The notes under the pieces: model-generated
What the model saw: only the letters and a program-made list of their open reading frames with translations
What the model was told of the DNA's origin: nothing
The model's database searches: none
Part shown: positions 60,092-64,000 of the stretch, piece after piece
Position numbering within the stretch: position 1 is the first letter of the stretch
Layout: each line of letters begins with the position of its first letter
Position numbers and translations under genes: made by a program
Assembly: GCF_016107395.1 (NCBI RefSeq)
Contig: NZ_JAAIKO010000042.1
Location: forward strand, 1 to 64,000
DNA: 64,000 nt
Source of the DNA: Streptomyces fildesensis
GTDB taxonomy: Bacteria; Actinomycetota; Actinomycetes; Streptomycetales; Streptomycetaceae
Direction: 5' to 3'

Positions 60092-63000
60092 TCATCGCAG
60101 GCCGTACGCCCGGATGATCTCGTTCTTGACGCTGAAACCGCTGTCCGTCCCAGCGCTCGCGCGGACCGAGATGAAGCCGCCGGGCTTCTTCGCCGTCCTG
60201 AACGAACCCTTCCAGTAGCCGCCGGCGACCTTGGTCAGTGTCACCTTCTGCCAGGTGGCTCCGTCGTCGTACGAGACGTCCAGCGTCACCTTGGTGACGG
60301 TGCCCGGCACGGTGCCGAGGTCCATCGACACCGGCTTGAGCGCGATCTGCTGGGTCGCGTCGGCCCTGACGTCGCCGTGCAGGTCCGACGCCAGCTGGTA
60401 GTTCAGGTTCAGCACCGAGAATCGCTCGAAGAAGTCCGAGTCGACCGTGTCGGACATGAAGGTCCACTCGGAGTGTGTGCGCGTCGACAGCCGGAAGACG
60501 TCACCAGGCCGCTCCGCGTCGAGGACGGCGCGAAAGGGGAGGTTGCCCGCCGGCACCTCCACCCACTGCATGTCTCCGCTGTTCGGGTTGTCGTGGATCA
60601 GCGTGTTGCCCTGGAAGACCTGCAGGTGGGACGGTGTCTCACCCCACGGCAGGTAGCCCCCCAGCCGCATGTTGTCGCTGGCGGAGGCCCACGCCTGCAC
60701 GTTCCAGGTCATGTAGTTCTGGCAACGGGAGTTGTACACACCGAAGGACTCGCCCGGGCCGGGCCGGGTCGCCGGAGCGAACCAGTTCAGACGGGTGGTG
60801 CTGCCCTTGGCATACGTGTTGTCGCCCGACACCATCGACCAGGGCAGGGCTCCGTCGACGCCCTGAGTGTGGAACTCTCTCCAGACCTGGCCCGGGGTCA
60901 CCCATTCGGTGCGGGTGCCTGGGTGCCACTCGAGCTCGGGGAGGTTGAACGACGGGCTCAGTGTGAAGTCGGACCTGTAGCCTTCCGCCACTCCGCCGTC
61001 CGTGGCCGAGTAGTAGCGGGCATCGATCCGGGCGAGGTCACTCTTGGTCGGCTTGTAGACCAGGGCCCGGTCCGGCACCTGGCCGGGGTAGTCCCGGGTC
61101 AGGTCGTAGACGAACGGCGTGTACTGGGTCTGCTGTGCGGTCAGCTTCAAGATGCCGGCCTTGGCCATCGGGACAAGGGACTTGCCCGCGTCGCGGTGCA
61201 CGGTGGCGACCGGGATGGTCGACTCACCGACGTACTCCATCAGGGCACCGACACCGTCGTTGACCACGATCAGCGCCTTCGCACCGGCCGCGACCGCGGC
61301 CTGGGTGCGTTCCTGCGGCGTGACCTCGTCGCTGCGGTTGATGACGACGACCTTGCCCTTGGCCCTCACCTTCCCGTAGGCGGCCGCCGCGCCGTTGCCC
61401 GCGTAAACGGCGTCCAGCCTGTCCGTGGCGGTGCCCAGGGCGCTGCCCGCCTGCACCAGTGCCTCGAAGCTGAGCCGGCCACCCAGCGTGCTCAGGCTGA
61501 GTCGCGGCTCGCCTTTGCGCCAGCGGGTGGTCAGCATGAACTCGCCCTGCGTCATCGGCTTCGTCGGCGCGACGTAGACGTCGTCGTACGTCGGCGGCAG
61601 CACGTACGCGCTGCGGTAGTCCATGAACGGGTCGAGTCCCTTGTAGTGGACGTTGAAGTCGACCTTGCGCTGGCGGTCCTCGGTGCGCTGCGGCGCCTCG
61701 GTCTGCAGCAGGCGTGCCCTGCTCGCGTCCAGAACCACGTTCGCGGAGCGGTCCTTGAGCACGGTCTCCGGGGCGACCAGCACGGCCAGACCCGAGCGGT
61801 CCGCCTTCTCGCCCGCCACGTCGACGTAACCCGCGACGGTGTACAGGCCGGGTGCCATGCGCATGGTGGTCGAGCCGTCGACGTAGACCGTCCACGGCCA
61901 GAAGTCGCCGGCCAGGTTGATTCCGACCCAGCCGGCGGCGGGCTTGCCGTCCCGGCCGACCAGCTTGATGTTCAGGTCGTAGCGCTCCTCCTCCTTGAGC
62001 AGTGCCACGGACGTGCGGGTCACCGGCTTCCCGGTGGTCGCATCGGTACCTGTCACGTATCCGACGTGCCGGCCTGCCGAGGCGGCTTGCGGGTCACCGG
62101 TCACCGGGACGGCGGCAGTACCGCCCGCCGGGACGGTCACCTTGGTCGCTCCCAGCGCGAACGGGCCGCCGTCATTGGTCAGCGCCAGGTTCAGCGTGAC
62201 CTCGGTGGAACCGGCGTTGGTGAAGGTCAGGTCCTTCGTGACGGCGACGTCGCTCGGCTCGTGCGGCCATGTGTAGTTGCCGAAGAAGAGCGATCCGGTG
62301 CCGCGGACCGTGGTTCGCACGGCGGCGGCCACGTCGACACGGCCGGTGCCGACCTCGTACGGCGAGTACCCGCCGTCCAGGCCCTTCGCGGTGCTCATCA
62401 GGTGTTCCTTGAGCTGCGCGCCGGTCCAGTCCGGGTGCTGCTGGGCCAGGATCGCCGCCGCGCCGACCACGTGCGGGGTGGCCATCGAGGTGCCGCTGAG
62501 GGTGCGGTAAAGGCCCGCACCACCGTCGGTCATGTCCTGCGAGCGGGCCGCGGTGATGTCCACGCCGGGCGCCGCGATGTCCGGCTTCATGCCGCCGGAG
62601 TTGGCCAGCGGGCCGGTGCTGGAGAAGGACGCGAGCTGGTCCTGCTTGTCCGTGGCGGCCACGGTCAGCGCCGAGGCGGCCGCGCCCGGGGAGGAGATGC
62701 TCTCCGGGCCCGCGTTGCCGGCGGCGATGACGAACAGAGTGCCGTACTGCGCGGACAGCGCGTCGACCTCCTGCGACATCGGGTCGCTGCCGTCCGTCGG
62801 GTAGGAGTCGCCGAGGCTCATGTTGACGACGTCCGCACCGAACTCGGCGGCCCACTGCATGCCGGCCATGACCCAGGAGTCCTGGCCGGAGCCCTCCGCG
62901 CCGCCGAGCACCTTCCCGACGAACAGGTCGGCACCCGGGGCAACGCCCTTGTAGTCGCCTCCCGAGGCGGCGCCCGAACCGACGATCGTGCTGGCCACAT

Positions 63001-63826
63001 GTGTGCCGTGCCCGTTGACGTCGGTGACGGCCTCACCCGGCACAAAGCTGACCGTACCGTCGATCAGACCGGCGAAGTCGGGGTGGTTGACGTCGATGCC
63101 GGTGTCGAGCAGTGCGACCTTGACGCCCTTGCCGGTGTACCCGGCCGCCCAGGCCTCGGGCGCGCCGATCAGCGGCACGCTCTCCTTCAGGTTGACCTTC
63201 ACGCGGCCGTCGAGCCACAGCTTCGCCACACCCGCGCCCAACGTCGCGCTGCCCTGCGGCGCGACGGTGGTCCAGAAGGTGCGGGCCTGCCGCTTCTCGG
63301 TGCTGAGGGCGGCGCCGTGGATGCCCTTGAGCTTGCGGGTCAGCTTGCTGCCGCGGGGGGCTGTCGGCTCAACGGCCGAGCGAGACTTCGGCTGGGTGTA
63401 GGTCGCGATCAGGGGCACCGCGGCCGACTTCGCGTCGTCGTAGCCCATCTCGATCAGGTCGGTGACGTTGAACAGCCGCCGGTCCAGCTTGTCCATGCCC
63501 AACAGCGGCACCACCTCGTCCGGAATGACGAACAGGTCGCCCTTGATTTCCTGGATCTTTACGCCGCCGACGGCGCTGTCCGGCCGGTCGACGTCGGCGG
63601 TCTGCTTGCCGTCGGCCATCGTGGTGACCGTGACGATGTCGCCAGTGACCAGGGTGACCTTGTGGGTCGCCGAGGGCTTGGCGGGAACGGTGGGCTTGCT
63701 CGGAGCGGCCTGTGCGGGCGCTTGCATTACCGCGAGCCCCGACGCCAGCAGCGGCACCGCGGTGACGGCCGCGATCAGCTGCCAGCGCCTGCGGCGGAAG
63801 GCGGAATGTTGCGAGAGGGAGGACAT
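60092..63826 (-). CDS. Large secreted S8 (subtilisin-like) serine peptidase
   Basis: This 1244-residue protease has a signal peptide with RRRR and a hydrophobic core (about 13-40), an I9-like pro-domain (about 45-210) and an S8 domain. The S8 domain carries Asp241 (ALLDTGIDVNHPDF), His273 (VNGHGTHVAS) and Ser447 (LSGTSMATPHV). After about residue 510 come FN3/Ig-like segments, a PA-like insert (VINRSDEVTPQERTQAA) around residue 845, and a long C-terminal beta-rich part. It should degrade extracellular protein. It is oriented away from the window's right edge and followed by a TrmB/LuxR regulator gene. The ATG at 63826 is typical. Confidence 0.95.
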   Translation of the reverse strand: MSSLSQHSAFRRRRWQLIAAVTAVPLLASGLAVMQAPAQAAPSKPTVPAKPSATHKVTLVTGDIVTVTTMADGKQTADVDRPDSAVGGVKIQEIKGDLFVIPDEVVPLLGMDKLDRRLFNVTDLIEMGYDDAKSAAVPLIATYTQPKSRSAVEPTAPRGSKLTRKLKGIHGAALSTEKRQARTFWTTVAPQGSATLGAGVAKLWLDGRVKVNLKESVPLIGAPEAWAAGYTGKGVKVALLDTGIDVNHPDFAGLIDGTVSFVPGEAVTDVNGHGTHVASTIVGSGAASGGDYKGVAPGADLFVGKVLGGAEGSGQDSWVMAGMQWAAEFGADVVNMSLGDSYPTDGSDPMSQEVDALSAQYGTLFVIAAGNAGPESISSPGAAASALTVAATDKQDQLASFSSTGPLANSGGMKPDIAAPGVDITAARSQDMTDGGAGLYRTLSGTSMATPHVVGAAAILAQQHPDWTGAQLKEHLMSTAKGLDGGYSPYEVGTGRVDVAAAVRTTVRGTGSLFFGNYTWPHEPSDVAVTKDLTFTNAGSTEVTLNLALTNDGGPFALGATKVTVPAGGTAAVPVTGDPQAASAGRHVGYVTGTDATTGKPVTRTSVALLKEEERYDLNIKLVGRDGKPAAGWVGINLAGDFWPWTVYVDGSTTMRMAPGLYTVAGYVDVAGEKADRSGLAVLVAPETVLKDRSANVVLDASRARLLQTEAPQRTEDRQRKVDFNVHYKGLDPFMDYRSAYVLPPTYDDVYVAPTKPMTQGEFMLTTRWRKGEPRLSLSTLGGRLSFEALVQAGSALGTATDRLDAVYAGNGAAAAYGKVRAKGKVVVINRSDEVTPQERTQAAVAAGAKALIVVNDGVGALMEYVGESTIPVATVHRDAGKSLVPMAKAGILKLTAQQTQYTPFVYDLTRDYPGQVPDRALVYKPTKSDLARIDARYYSATDGGVAEGYRSDFTLSPSFNLPELEWHPGTRTEWVTPGQVWREFHTQGVDGALPWSMVSGDNTYAKGSTTRLNWFAPATRPGPGESFGVYNSRCQNYMTWNVQAWASASDNMRLGGYLPWGETPSHLQVFQGNTLIHDNPNSGDMQWVEVPAGNLPFRAVLDAERPGDVFRLSTRTHSEWTFMSDTVDSDFFERFSVLNLNYQLASDLHGDVRADATQQIALKPVSMDLGTVPGTVTKVTLDVSYDDGATWQKVTLTKVAGGYWKGSFRTAKKPGGFISVRASAGTDSGFSVKNEIIRAYGLR

Positions 63827-63874
63827 GCCATGGGTCTATCGGCCGGTATCGACGACGTGAAGGCCCGATGGCGG

Positions 63875-63900
63875 CAAGTCCTCGCCATGGCAAAGACTTG
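63875..63900. promoter_or_regulatory. 26-bp palindrome upstream of the S8 protease
   Basis: CAAGTC (63875-63880) and GACTTG (63895-63900) are inverted arms around CTCGCCATGGCAAA, which itself is nearly symmetric about CCATGG. It lies 49 bp upstream of the protease ATG, a place suited to the neighbouring TrmB/LuxR regulator. No second copy seen. Confidence 0.5.
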
Positions 63901-63950
63901 TCGGCCGTAAATCGCGCGAATCTTGGCAAGACCGCACTTTCCGCACGTGG

Positions 63951-64000
63951 TCAGTCAGTCGGCGGTTGCAGCACGAAGCCCTTGTCGACCGCTCGCGGCC
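63951..64000 (-). CDS. Possible 3' end of a gene continuing past the window
   Basis: The minus-strand frame entering from the right edge reads RAVDKGFVLQPPTD and stops with TGA at 63951-63953. Only about 15 codons are visible, so the product cannot be named and the frame itself is uncertain. Confidence 0.3.
   Translation of the reverse strand, partial: PRAVDKGFVLQPPTD

Noticed and set aside
60041..63910. A 1289-codon plus-strand open frame
   Set aside because: It is the antisense shadow of the S8 protease, whose catalytic motifs on the minus strand are unambiguous. The plus-strand product has no recognisable domain.

Overview
The window is high-GC (about 70 percent) actinobacterial chromosome, almost certainly Streptomyces or a close relative. 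Evidence includes the set of alternative zinc-independent ribosomal proteins with a COG0523 protein, streptogrisin- and subtilisin-type secreted proteases, many GTG/TTG starts, an LPFR-motif small protein, a DUF6153-like protein and a high density of secreted proteins and two-component systems. No rRNA, tRNA, CRISPR array, intact transposase or phage module was seen. The amount of truncated and accessory material suggests a chromosome arm rather than the core.

Layout. 0-12.3 kb: a MarR/SnoaL-like divergent pair with two near-identical operators, then mostly secreted or envelope proteins (L,D-transpeptidase, membrane-anchored XRE regulator, Tat-exported ferritin-like protein, streptogrisin-type protease, two ricin-fold lectin paralogues, a small I36-like protein, a lipoprotein). 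12.5-15.4 kb: a Zur-type zinc-starvation cluster (S14, L28 / L33, L31, COG0523 GTPase-like protein, S18 fragment) around a Zur-like box. 15.4-17.5 kb: BlaI/M56 pair plus PAP2 phosphatase with a clear BlaI-type operator. 17.5-28 kb: two two-component systems, one with a COG4705 membrane protein and one with a lipoprotein and an FtsX/MacB-type ABC exporter. 28-46 kb: metal and stress genes (ZIP, second BlaI, VOC, copper-type lipoprotein, AI-2E permease, pyruvate oxidase, FMN glutamate-synthase-like protein, beta carbonic anhydrase, a four-gene CDGSH/methyltransferase/ATP-grasp/haem-oxygenase-like cassette, SDR) mixed with gene remnants. 46.4-57.2 kb: an XRE-TPR regulator divergent from a complete oligopeptide ABC transporter, a prolyl-aminopeptidase-like hydrolase and two neprosin-like secreted proteases. 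57.3-64 kb: an unusual RCK-domain membrane protein, a TrmB/LuxR-type regulator and a 1244-residue subtilisin-like protease.

How the genes may work together. The best candidate for an undescribed system is 46.4-57.2 kb. Neprosins are prolyl endopeptidases, and here two of them lie directly downstream of a peptide importer and a cytoplasmic S33 peptidase. A perfect 12+12 bp palindrome separates this block from a TPR regulator that could sense an imported peptide. This reads as a self-contained pathway for proline-rich peptide capture and degradation, or for peptide sensing. It is an inference from gene content.

Sequence quality and decay. Three genes (L,D-transpeptidase, membrane XRE regulator, COG0523) are each broken by one apparent single-base indel while both halves remain well conserved, so base errors should be excluded first. 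Seven other loci are true remnants with missing ends or interiors: COG0523 C-terminus, S18 N-terminus, COG4705 C-terminus, M56, YraQ-like permease, CDF transporter and a SigB-type sigma factor.
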